Origin: CBFHSD01 sp965658375
Lineage (GTDB): Bacteria; Bacteroidota; Bacteroidia; Flavobacteriales_G; Salibacteraceae
NCBI GenBank assembly: GCA_965658375.1
Contig: CBFHSD010000013.1
Span: forward strand, 1 to 52,820
Direction of reading: 5' to 3'
Length of the DNA stretch: 52,820 nt
The position numbers and the translations under genes are program-made. The notes beneath the pieces were generated by a model that worked only from the letters and a program-made list of their open reading frames with translations, searched no databases and had not been told where the DNA came from. Position 1 is the stretch's first letter, and each line of letters opens with the position of its first letter. Of the stretch, positions 17,045 through 24,453 are shown piece after piece.

Positions 17045-17626
17045 ATGCGGTTTTTACTCTTTTTTTTATTTCTCAGTCTTCGTTTTTTAGCAACTGCTCA
17101 AGACCCTCCAACTTTATCCAACGACACCTCACGCTATATTCTTTATGCAGATGGCATGTATCCAGAATTGCAAGCTCTAGTGAAAGGCAAATGGAGAGCT
17201 TACACCTTATTCGATTTTGAACCGAATGGTGATTTTTCTTTTGAAATAAAGGATGTTGACCTCGGAGAAAATGGAAGTTTAGAACTCATGATCATTTGGG
17301 AAGATAGGTTGTACGGATCAGGAGGAGGAATGGTTACGAAAGGTCTTCAAATATGGGATTTAGAAATGGGTAAGCGTGTCTTTAGTGAAGTTATTCTGGT
17401 AATGGAAGAAGCCTTTGGAAAACAAGATGTAAATCCTTATATCATTAGCTGCCAAATAGATATTGAAGTGATTAAAGGCAATCTTGACATTAGCAAAAAG
17501 CACTGCCAAGGACAATGGGGTCTCTCTTCTCCATTAGAAGCTATTGCATCAGTCGGACAACAAACTTTCTTTTCTGCTGGAAGATATTCCTATCAAAACG
17601 GACAATTTGATATACTAAAAGAATAG
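17045..17626 (+). CDS. Secreted hypothetical protein (193 aa)
   Basis: Begins with MRFLLFFLFLSLRFLATAQ, a signal peptide, at the ATG 17045-17047; starts further upstream would run through the preceding membrane gene. The mature part contains KGKWRAYTLFDFEPNGDFSF, GSLELMIIWEDRLYGSGGG, LQIWDLEMGKRVF and a cysteine pair (ISCQIDIEV, KHCQGQWG) that could form a disulphide. The pattern suggests a periplasmic beta-rich protein. No family recognised. Its TAG is directly followed by the stop of the DUF4294 gene on the other strand. Confidence 0.72.
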   Translation: MRFLLFFLFLSLRFLATAQDPPTLSNDTSRYILYADGMYPELQALVKGKWRAYTLFDFEPNGDFSFEIKDVDLGENGSLELMIIWEDRLYGSGGGMVTKGLQIWDLEMGKRVFSEVILVMEEAFGKQDVNPYIISCQIDIEVIKGNLDISKKHCQGQWGLSSPLEAIASVGQQTFFSAGRYSYQNGQFDILKE

Positions 17627-18205
17627 CTAAATCAATCCTGCTTCTATTTGCAAAACAATCATCTCAATTTCTCTATCAGCCCCTTCCGGATCGTACTGCG
17701 ATTTTAAATCTTGGCCAAATACACGGGCTAAGCCTTGCCAAAAGAAAGCGGTAAACTTGCTTCTTAACTCTTGAATGAGTTCGTAAGAAGTATCGCTGGT
17801 TTCTCTATCTATGAGCTTAATTAGAATCCGGCCTTCACTCATTGTCATGTCTTTAATATCATCTTGATACTCTGCCACCAGTTCTTTTTCAACCATCTTG
17901 TAAAACTTCTTTTCTTGTTTGCGGGTCTCCACAGAATCTATTTGGGTAGCGTATTCATTGAGTAAGGCTTTGGCTGTTTTTGCCATGGGATAAACCTTCT
18001 TCACCTTTTTAACGAGACGTTCATACTGTTTCCGTTCTCTTTTTGAGGTAAAGGTTTTTGGAGGAATTACGTATACCGAGCGCAACATGACATATGGAAT
18101 GGTATCTCCTTCATGCACTGTTCCATACGAAACGGTTCCTTGCCCATAGGACAAACGCCCACCTAGCAGTAACGCAAAAAGAAGGATTGTTTTACTCAGA
18201 TTCAT
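17627..18205 (-). CDS. DUF4294 domain protein
   Basis: 192 residues from the ATG at 18203-18205, which gives the signal peptide MNLSKTILLFALLLGGRLSYGQ; an in-frame codon 30 nt earlier is less likely. It shows the DUF4294 blocks GDTIPYVMLRSVYV, RLVKKVKKVYPMAKTAKALL, RILIKLIDRETSDTSYELI and FFWQGLARVFGQDLKSQYDP. The family is restricted to Bacteroidota and uncharacterised, probably periplasmic. The tpx terminator lies just upstream. Confidence 0.85.
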   Translation of the reverse strand: MNLSKTILLFALLLGGRLSYGQGTVSYGTVHEGDTIPYVMLRSVYVIPPKTFTSKRERKQYERLVKKVKKVYPMAKTAKALLNEYATQIDSVETRKQEKKFYKMVEKELVAEYQDDIKDMTMSEGRILIKLIDRETSDTSYELIQELRSKFTAFFWQGLARVFGQDLKSQYDPEGADREIEMIVLQIEAGLI

Positions 18206-18219
18206 AGGAATATAAAAAC

Positions 18220-18248
18220 AAAAAAAATGCCGCAATCAATTGCGGCAT
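18220..18248 (-). terminator. Terminator after tpx
   Basis: Nine-bp perfect stem (ATGCCGCAA/TTGCGGCAT) with a four-base loop, followed by a T-run on the minus strand, 13 nt beyond the tpx stop. Confidence 0.9.
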
Positions 18249-18261
18249 GAAGTTCAACATT

Positions 18262-18771
18262 TTAAAGCAGTTTGTCAACGGCTTCTTCAACTTCTTTATA
18301 ATCTGGTTCTTGCAAAATATCTGGAACAAGTTGGGAATACACAACTTTGTTTTCACTATTCGCTACGATTACTGCTCTAGCGAGTAATCCCTTCAACGGA
18401 CCAGTGCTCATTACTACACCTAGCTCGTTTCCGAAATCGTGGTAACGGTAGTCTGAAACTGCTTCTACATTTTCAATTCCATTTGTTTCGCAAAACCTTT
18501 TTAATGCAAAAGGTAAATCCTTTGAAACCACAATGGTTTTAACTCCTTTTTTTGAAGACATGAGCTCGTTGAACATGCGCGTTTCGTTGGCGCAAACTCC
18601 TGTATCTAAACTTGAAACAGTAAGAATTACTTTTACGTCAGCCTCAATGTCGTAAATGCTTTCTTCGTTCAAGTTTTGTTTGATATAGTACATTTCTTCT
18701 AGTGAAGCGCCCGCTTGCGGAAAGTCTTCTTTGAGTAGTACTTCAACTCCTTTTATTTTTACTGTATCCAT
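18262..18771 (-). CDS. tpx: Thiol peroxidase (Tpx)
   Basis: 169 residues, an atypical 2-Cys peroxiredoxin that reduces hydroperoxides using thioredoxin. The peroxidatic Cys60 lies in SSLDTGVCANET and the resolving Cys94 in LPFALKRFCE, both at the expected positions. SDYRYHDFGNELGV, GLLARAVIVAN and EPDYKEV are also typical. The usual Pro in SLDTPVC is Gly here. Own terminator downstream; mltA lies 27 nt upstream on the same strand and may share its transcript. Confidence 0.96.
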   Translation of the reverse strand: MDTVKIKGVEVLLKEDFPQAGASLEEMYYIKQNLNEESIYDIEADVKVILTVSSLDTGVCANETRMFNELMSSKKGVKTIVVSKDLPFALKRFCETNGIENVEAVSDYRYHDFGNELGVVMSTGPLKGLLARAVIVANSENKVVYSQLVPDILQEPDYKEVEEAVDKLL

Positions 18772-18798
18772 GCTTCTAATTTTAATTGCAAAAGTGCA

Positions 18799-19950
18799 TT
18801 ACTTAGGCAAAATAAGCCACACTTTTCCGTAATGATGAAGGGCCTTAGATTGATTTTCACCTTCTTTTCCTTTGCCGAAATACATATCAATATGTCCCGG
18901 TCCTTTAATAGCCCCTCCGACATCTTGTACAATAGCCCATTGCTTTTGTTTTCCAATGAGTAGACCATTTTTATCTAGGACCGGACGTTCAAGAACCAAT
19001 AGACTTCCTAATGGGAAAAACTTGGGATCTGCAGCTACAGAAATCATAACTTGTAAACGGGTTCCCTCTGCTCCAACTACATCAAGGTTATTTCCTTTTT
19101 CAAAGAACACATAAGAAGGATTAATTGCCAAAAGACTGTTCACACTATCTGGATGCTCCACCATCCATTCTTTCAGTCGAGAAAGCGACAATTCCGAAGC
19201 ATTAATTTCTCCTGATTCTACCAAATGCCTGCCAATACTTTTGTATTTGTAACCATTGTTCCCAGCATATCGAAACATTGATTGTTCTCCATCAGGATAT
19301 TCAACTATTCCAGAACCCTGTACTTGCATGGTATACACTTCAAAAGCATCTTTCGCAAATGCCAATTCTAGATCTCTATTGCTTAAGGCTCCATCAATAT
19401 CTATTTGCTTTCGAGTAGGCAGAGGCCTTTGATCTCCTTTTGGATAGGCATAAAATGGATATTGAAAAATGGAATCTAACGATGCCTTTACCTGTAATAC
19501 AGGAGTGAAATAGCCAGTGAAATGAACATTCCCTTTTGCATCTTCTCCTTTGATTTGATGCGCCTCTAATTCGCTAAACAATTCACTGCTTAACAAGGCA
19601 TAAGCCTTGCTCACATCGCTGCCAGAAAATTGCAAGCCATCAATAGTGTACTGGTTCGCTGTAGTTCTTCTTTGTGTAAGTTCTTTTCTTAAAAGCGATG
19701 AAACAGGAATACTTCGAAAGTCAAAACTACTATCCGTTATAAAGGTAGTAGAGAATACTTGAACATTGGTATCCTTACCGTTCCTTTCAAAATCAAATCC
19801 ATGACCAATAATTAGAGAGGTATCTGGTGTTTTCTCTTTTTCACTTGAGTCTAAGCCACTAATCACCCCGACATTCTTCTTTTGATTTTGACTATTGCAG
19901 GCTACTAAAAAGAACATTTGAACTAAAAAAAACAAACTCGTACTTCTCAC
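18799..19950 (-). CDS. mltA: MltA-type lytic murein transglycosylase, lipoprotein
   Basis: 383 residues starting with GTG at 19948-19950. Lipobox FLVAC puts the lipidated Cys at 18. Family blocks: GYFTPVLQVKASLD, YPFYAYPKGD, QVQGSGIVEYPDG, YAGNNGYKYKSIGRHLV and the C-terminal 3D domain with WAIVQDVGGAIKGPGHIDMYFG, which holds the catalytic aspartate. It cleaves peptidoglycan glycan strands to 1,6-anhydro products. The GTG is preceded by GATATTTG and four bases, close to the promoter layout seen elsewhere, which supports this start. Confidence 0.93.
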   Translation of the reverse strand: MRSTSLFFLVQMFFLVACNSQNQKKNVGVISGLDSSEKEKTPDTSLIIGHGFDFERNGKDTNVQVFSTTFITDSSFDFRSIPVSSLLRKELTQRRTTANQYTIDGLQFSGSDVSKAYALLSSELFSELEAHQIKGEDAKGNVHFTGYFTPVLQVKASLDSIFQYPFYAYPKGDQRPLPTRKQIDIDGALSNRDLELAFAKDAFEVYTMQVQGSGIVEYPDGEQSMFRYAGNNGYKYKSIGRHLVESGEINASELSLSRLKEWMVEHPDSVNSLLAINPSYVFFEKGNNLDVVGAEGTRLQVMISVAADPKFFPLGSLLVLERPVLDKNGLLIGKQKQWAIVQDVGGAIKGPGHIDMYFGKGKEGENQSKALHHYGKVWLILPK

Positions 19951-20007
19951 TTGGCAAATATCCGAAAATGTTTCATAGCACTCTCACACTCGGCATTGAC
20001 ATAATAA

Positions 20008-20610
20008 TCAATCCATTTGTAATGAGTTTTTTTGTTTAAAACACACCTCTATGTCAAGCTCTTTTGCTTTAATCTGTTGAGCATACATGCTAATAATGGA
20101 CTGAATAGGCTCACCTATTTCAAAACGAGTGACTTTTATTGATTTTATCCCTTCTTGTCTTTTAGCCCACTCCAGAATCTGATCTTGAAGCTTTAAGACA
20201 TTGTCAACATCCTCAGTTAACTTTTGCCCCATTCTTTCCAATTCATGATCCTCTAAAATCCCTAAAAACATTAATTCCATTGCAGATTTTACAGAACTCA
20301 AAGGGCTGCGTAAATCATGCGTGAGGGCAGAAAGAAGTTTTCTATTGGTGGTATACAAAGCCTCCATGTTTCTACTATACTCTTTAATTTTCCTCACATA
20401 CCTTCTAATAAAAAGAGCACATATTGGAGCAACAATAGCAGGAATTACAACTGAAGGGATGATTCCCTCTTGATAGTTTTCTTCTTCAGCGATTAAATAG
20501 TATGCAGTATAAAGGAATGCAGAAACAACGACCGAAAACAAACCAAGCCACAAAGGCTTTGTCCATATTTCATCATAGAAATTCTGTTTATCGTTAAGGA
20601 TTTGAGTCAT
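20008..20610 (-). pseudogene. Sensor histidine kinase, N-terminal half (membrane and HisKA domains)
   Basis: 200 codons: two membrane helices at about 17-40 and 50-68, a linker, and a full HisKA dimerisation domain with phosphoacceptor histidine in LLSALTHDLRSPLSSVKSAMELM. It breaks off after QIKAKELDIEVCFKQKNSL, just where an ATPase domain should begin, with QMD and a stop. The missing ATPase domain is found about 1.36 kb away on the opposite strand (21361-21694). Inverting about 20.01-21.36 kb would rejoin the two in frame as one kinase of about 310 residues. As it stands it can bind a partner or be phosphorylated, but cannot autophosphorylate. Confidence 0.8.
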
Positions 20611-20722
20611 TCCTGGTTAAGGTTTCATTTGGATTGAGCGAAAGGATTTAGAATGGTTTAATAAAAAAAATCATTCTTCACTCATTCGAACAAGTTAAGG
20701 CTTTAATCTGTTTAAAGGAGTC
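20611..20722. other. Spacer between kinase fragment and hypothetical gene
   Basis: 112 nt without a coding frame. An AAAGGAG stretch sits 2 nt before the ATG at 20723, rather close for a Shine-Dalgarno site. An imperfect GAATG/CATTC inverted repeat flanks an A-rich run. Confidence 0.4.
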
Positions 20723-21127
20723 ATGATAATTACTGGAAATTCGGAATCTCAGGAAATTGAGTTTGGAAAAACTTTGGGTTTTTATTCTCACAAAAGTGAT
20801 TATGAAACAGGGGAAGTTCCAGTTTTTTGGATGAGCGATCCGTTAGACAGCCATTTCAAAAATAGAGATGAAACAAGGCAAGTATCTTTACAAATATGGG
20901 AAAAAGGCTTGTTAGTAACCCTCATAAACGCCAACAGCCTAAACGCTTATTGGCTTATTCCCTTTCACCAACTGAGTGTTTATCAAAGTACTTTTCTAAG
21001 CATTCATGCACAAGGCAAACGCATACAATTAAACCGCGATTATTTAAAACTCCTCTACCCTAATTTTATTCATTTATTGCTTGAAAGAAAAAACGAGTAT
21101 CTGTCTCCTACGGATTATTACGGCTAA
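20723..21127 (+). CDS. Hypothetical protein (134 aa) inside the rearranged segment
   Basis: No signal peptide or membrane segment. Segments such as FYSHKSDYETGEVPVFWMSDP, WEKGLLVTLINANSLNAYWLIP and FLSIHAQGKRIQLNRDYLKLLYPN look coding, with normal composition. Family not recognised. It lies between the two halves of the histidine kinase, so if an inversion occurred it was carried along and once read on the other strand. Confidence 0.65.
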   Translation: MIITGNSESQEIEFGKTLGFYSHKSDYETGEVPVFWMSDPLDSHFKNRDETRQVSLQIWEKGLLVTLINANSLNAYWLIPFHQLSVYQSTFLSIHAQGKRIQLNRDYLKLLYPNFIHLLLERKNEYLSPTDYYG

Positions 21128-21133
21128 AGGACG

Positions 21134-21367
21134 CTAACGTACAAACCAAGCCCTAACAATCATTCCTTCTTTTACTTCGTATATCGCCACAATCTGAAAA
21201 GCTCCATTTCTCCCGGTAATGTGTTCATGATCAAACACAAAATTACCTTGAATCATTCTTCCTTTCAGTGTGGGTTCCTTATCGCCTATATTCATGAAGA
21301 TTTCTGCATTCTCTGAATAGACTGCGGCAAATGCATCAATATCTGTAGCATTGCAGGTGTCTAACTG
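21134..21367 (-). pseudogene. SnoaL/NTF2-like protein, 5'-truncated fragment
   Basis: A minus-strand frame of 77 codons without a start codon (a stop precedes it at 21368-21370). It reads QLDTCNATDIDAFAAVYSEN, AEIF, RMIQGNFVFDHEHITG and IVAIYEVKEGMIVRAWFVR, which follow the typical SnoaL-like / nuclear-transport-factor-2 pattern (QLDAYNARDIDAF...HE.ITG...IYEV..G.I...WF). The N-terminus is missing and the middle is shortened. Its 5' end coincides with the point where the plus-strand kinase fragment begins, so it was probably cut by the same rearrangement. Confidence 0.65.
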
Positions 21368-21694
21368 TTAGTGATAAGGTGATGGTTGGCACCATCATTT
21401 CAAACCTTCTTTGCAATGCTATTAAGTTCACCTCTAAAGGAGGAAAAATTCAACTTTTTGCTGAACCTCGAGATGGTTTTATAAAAATCTCGATAAAAGA
21501 CAGTGGAGTTGGTATACCCAAAGAAAAGATCAATGATTTATTCAAAAATGAAAGCAACAACTCTACTTATTGCACTGAGAACCAAAAAGGAACGGGTATT
21601 GGACTCATTTTATGCAGAGAGTTATGGGGGTAAGATTAGTGTAAAAAGTGAAGTAAACGTTGGCTCTACCTTTAGTTTCACTATTAAAAACTAA
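21361..21694 (+). pseudogene. Sensor histidine kinase, C-terminal ATPase half (frameshifted)
   Basis: HATPase_c domain without its kinase front: SDKVMVGTIISNLLCNAIKF (N box), ISIKDSGVGIPKEKINDLF (G1) and NQKGTGIGLILCREL (G2). The frame then runs into a stop at 21631-21633; the last part, GGKISVKSEVNVGSTFSFTI, continues in another frame to a TAA at 21694. A few codons of the usual EHGG region are missing at the shift. The fragment is therefore doubly damaged: separated from its N-terminal half and frameshifted. Confidence 0.78.
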
Positions 21695-21719
21695 GCTAGC
21701 CAACACTTGTTGATGCTGT

Positions 21720-22340
21720 ATGAATCGAGATCTTTTTCATCAAGAGCAATACACTCAAAAGAATGTTTTACCCAAAGATGGGTCTGTTGAATTGATACAA
21801 AACGTGCTTTCGTTAGAGCAAGAATCTAGATTCTTCTACTCTCTTCGTAGTCAAATACATTGGCAATCAGATGAAATTCAACTATTTGGAAAAAAAATCA
21901 TTACCAAACGAAAAGTAGCTTGGTATGGAGATGAAGCATACAATTACACCTACTCCCATTCTACAAAAGTGGCCTTAGCTTGGAGTTCTTCTTTGAAAGA
22001 ATTAAAACTTCTGGTAGAAAACATTAGTAAAGAATCTTTCAATTCGTGTTTGCTAAACCTATACCAATCAGGTGAAGAGGGAATGTCTTGGCATGCAGAC
22101 AATGAAAAAGAACTTCAAAAGCATGGAGCCATTGCTTCTTTGAGTTTGGGAGCAGAAAGAAAATTCAGTTTTAAACACAAAACAACAGGAGAAAAAGTAA
22201 ACCTCAACTTAGCCGGTGGAAGCCTACTTATTATGAGAGGCAATACCCAAGAACATTGGTTGCATCAACTGCCAAAAAGTAAAAAAGTGACGAGCCCTAG
22301 AATAAACCTTACATTTAGAACAATCGAGAACCATTCATAG
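21720..22340 (+). CDS. AlkB-like 2-oxoglutarate/Fe(II) dioxygenase
   Basis: 206 residues, the size of ALKBH2/3-like bacterial proteins that oxidatively remove methyl groups from DNA or RNA bases. Iron ligands H125 and D127 in MSWHADNE, with the second histidine most likely H182 in LHQLPK. R194 and R200 in SPRINLTFR bind 2-oxoglutarate. LLNLYQSGEEGM and ASLSLGAERKFSF are also conserved. Cytosolic. The downstream methyltransferase has its own promoter element. Confidence 0.93.
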   Translation: MNRDLFHQEQYTQKNVLPKDGSVELIQNVLSLEQESRFFYSLRSQIHWQSDEIQLFGKKIITKRKVAWYGDEAYNYTYSHSTKVALAWSSSLKELKLLVENISKESFNSCLLNLYQSGEEGMSWHADNEKELQKHGAIASLSLGAERKFSFKHKTTGEKVNLNLAGGSLLIMRGNTQEHWLHQLPKSKKVTSPRINLTFRTIENHS

Positions 22341-22364
22341 CAATAACATTAAGCCATTCGAACT

Positions 22365-22372
22365 TATGTTTG
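22365..22372 (+). promoter_or_regulatory. -7 promoter element TATGTTTG before the methyltransferase gene
   Basis: Exact TAnnTTTG match, then CCTC and the ATG at 22377; the same 4-nt spacing as five other genes in the window. Confidence 0.5.
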
Positions 22373-22376
22373 CCTC

Positions 22377-23174
22377 ATGACAACACTTGACGATGCCTAC
22401 AGAGCAAACCAAAGGCTCTGGGACACATATACCAAACTACACATGGATAGTGATTTTTATGACCTAGAGGGTTTTAAGAAAAATTCAAATTCCTTGCGTA
22501 TCCCAGAACAAGAAGCACTAAGTAATGTGCAAGGAAAAAGTCTTTGTCATTTGCAATGTCACTTTGGACAAGACACGATAAGTTGGGCAAAAAAAGGCGC
22601 ACAGATTACAGGAATTGACCTCTCTCAAGAAGCTATTCATCAAGCAAATGAGCTCGCGAAACAGATGAATGTGGAAGCCAATTTTGTACAGGGCAATGCG
22701 CTTGAGGCTAGTACATTGGTTAAAGTGCAATTTGATATTGTTTTTACGAGTTATGGCTCTGTGCTTTGGTTGAATGACATTGACCTATGGGCAGAACAAG
22801 TAATTGCATTGCTTAAGCCAGGAGGAACCTTTTATATGGTTGATTTCCACCCAGTGTTTTGGATTTTCGACCCCACCACGGGGAACATCAGAGAACCGTA
22901 TTTTTTTCCTGGTATACAAAAAGAAATTGCCAAAGAAAGTTACACAGGCACTGAACTTGAAACCCCTATGCCAGAGTATTACTGGAACCATCCACTATCT
23001 TCCATTATTACAGCATTGGCTAAGGCGGGATTAAGAATTAGAGATGTTCAAGAGTTTAATTACTCGAGCTATAAAATTGGAGATGACTTTACCGAAATAG
23101 GCATGCATAAATACCAGCTCAAAAGTTTGAAAAATAACATTCCATACATGTATTCGATTGAAGCTACAAAATGA
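22377..23174 (+). CDS. Class I SAM-dependent methyltransferase
   Basis: 265 residues with a Rossmann methyltransferase core: SLCHLQCHFGQDTISWAKKG (motif I, with GQDT in place of the common GCGxG), ITGIDLSQEAI, FVQGNAL, FDIVFTSYGSVLWL and LLKPGGTFYMVDFHP. Similar proteins are common in Bacteroidota and Firmicutes; the substrate is unknown. It overlaps the zinc-ribbon gene by 4 nt, so the two are cotranscribed. Confidence 0.88.
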   Translation: MTTLDDAYRANQRLWDTYTKLHMDSDFYDLEGFKKNSNSLRIPEQEALSNVQGKSLCHLQCHFGQDTISWAKKGAQITGIDLSQEAIHQANELAKQMNVEANFVQGNALEASTLVKVQFDIVFTSYGSVLWLNDIDLWAEQVIALLKPGGTFYMVDFHPVFWIFDPTTGNIREPYFFPGIQKEIAKESYTGTELETPMPEYYWNHPLSSIITALAKAGLRIRDVQEFNYSSYKIGDDFTEIGMHKYQLKSLKNNIPYMYSIEATK

Positions 23175-23440
23175 TTGGACACCAGGTAAAATGTTCAAAT
23201 TGTAACGAATATACTTCTGGAAAAAAGAAGCATTGCGAAAGCTGTGGCAGCTTAACCAAACAACCAGAAGAAAAGAATAGCAAAAGACTTGAAGACCCTT
23301 TGAAACTTCAGTTTATCAAAATCAATAAGGATGATGGAAGCCTCGTGATTTTGGGAAAGCGAATTGTTCAATTTGGACAGCTCATTCTATATGCCATAAT
23401 TTCATTTTTAGTGTGGATAAGTTCGGTAACGGTAGGTTAA
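23171..23440 (+). CDS. Zinc-ribbon single-pass membrane protein
   Basis: 89 residues. Cys8, Cys11, Cys22 and Cys25 form a CxxC-x10-CxxC zinc ribbon at the N-terminus; a C-terminal helix at about 65-88 (IVQFGQLILYAIISFLVWIS) anchors it. The layout resembles small Bacteroidota proteins of unknown role. It overlaps the methyltransferase by 4 nt and the possible frame of the next membrane gene by 28 nt. Confidence 0.8.
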   Translation: MIGHQVKCSNCNEYTSGKKKHCESCGSLTKQPEEKNSKRLEDPLKLQFIKINKDDGSLVILGKRIVQFGQLILYAIISFLVWISSVTVG

Positions 23441-23819
23441 AAAAATTTATTCCGTTGTTCTTTTTCCTCGCCATTCTATCATTCAACGAATGGGGAAATC
23501 CTTTGCGAATTACCCAGAGACTTTACGCTATTATTTGAATGATTTGATTGCCATACCCACCATGCTCTTCATGCTACAATGCATCATTTCATATTTACCC
23601 AACTTTATTCCTAAACATATCAGCATTTCTAATGTATTCTACACTTTTCTGATTACCTCTATTTATTTCGAATGGATACTGCCAATAAAAAGTCAATCTT
23701 ACACTGCAGATTTTGTTGACATACTCTGCTATGCCATGGGAGCGTTCGTATTTTTATTTATTCAAAACAAAATGGAAGCATTTACTGTTAATCCTTCGTG
23801 GCTTTTTCAGAAAAAATAA
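23413..23819 (+). CDS. Membrane protein, probably frameshifted at its N-terminus
   Basis: The intact frame from ATG 23490 gives 109 residues with about three membrane segments (LNDLIAIPTMLFMLQCIISYL, VFYTFLITSIYFEWIL, VDILCYAMGAFVFLFIQ). Directly upstream another frame, from GTG 23413, reads KKFIPLFFFLAILSFNEWG, a natural first helix. A single-base loss in TGGGGAAATCC at 23491-23500 would join the two as FNEWGKSFANYPETLRYY. It resembles short Bacteroidota membrane proteins sometimes called magnesium citrate transporters; that name is unreliable. It shares one base (TAATG) with the LON-N gene. Confidence 0.6.
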
Positions 23820-24400
23820 TGGGTTTCTTCCCCCTTAGCATGGTTGTTCTACCAGGAGAGGTGAAGGAACTACACATCTTTGAAAAAAGATACATACAGC
23901 TGTTCACAGAACTTGAAGTAAGCAGTGGCCAGTTTGCTGTTATACCAGCTTTTAACCAAGAAAAGGCACAATTGGGAACCGTTTGTCGATTAAGATCTAT
24001 TAAACAACGTTTTGATGGGGGTAGAATGAATGTGAAGATTGAAGGACTGCAACTGGTTCAAGTAAATTCTTTCAATGAGCAATTCTCAGACAGACTCTAT
24101 CCGGGTGGATCTATCAAACCTTTTTCCATTCCAAGCTTTACCACAAGCAATCAAAAAGTAATCAGATTATTAGCGCAAATGGCTATGAAGTTGAAAATAG
24201 ACCTTGTTGGTTTTAATGCCCCTTCAATAGACCTTTTGCACATGATTTCACAATTTGATTTAGATGATATAGAAAAACTAAGTCTTCTTCAATCCAAATC
24301 ACTAGAGCAATTTGAAATTAGATTGATCAATTTTACGCGCTTGCAGCTTAATATGGCAGGTCAAGAAATGAAGTTGGGCAACCGGATCATGTGGAATTAA
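23819..24400 (+). CDS. LON N-terminal-domain protein (no protease domain)
   Basis: 193 residues from the ATG at 23819 (TAATG overlap with the previous gene); a start seven codons earlier is less likely. LSMVVLPGEVKELHIFEKRYIQLF, QLGTVCRLRSIKQRFDGGRMNV and IEGLQLVQVNSF match the Lon substrate-binding (PUA-like) domain. Stand-alone LON-N proteins of about 190-220 residues are widespread in Bacteroidota and lack the ATPase and protease parts; they may bind unfolded or damaged proteins. Last gene of this plus-strand operon. Confidence 0.88.
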   Translation: MGFFPLSMVVLPGEVKELHIFEKRYIQLFTELEVSSGQFAVIPAFNQEKAQLGTVCRLRSIKQRFDGGRMNVKIEGLQLVQVNSFNEQFSDRLYPGGSIKPFSIPSFTTSNQKVIRLLAQMAMKLKIDLVGFNAPSIDLLHMISQFDLDDIEKLSLLQSKSLEQFEIRLINFTRLQLNMAGQEMKLGNRIMWN

Positions 24401-24432
24401 AAAAAGCCCTCCGTCTTATGACGAAAGGCTTC
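24399..24432 (-). terminator. Terminator of the SRPBCC/GyrI gene
   Basis: On the minus strand AAGCC...CGTC pairs with GACG...GGCTT, with a small internal bulge, and TTTTTTT follows. It lies 20 nt past the stop codon. Confidence 0.75.
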
Positions 24433-24453
24433 CTTCTAGCAATTCTTTATTTC

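Noticed and set aside
20000..21400. Invertible promoter or site-specific switch at the kinase break
   Set aside because: No invertase gene and no clear inverted repeat at the junctions; a single past rearrangement is simpler.
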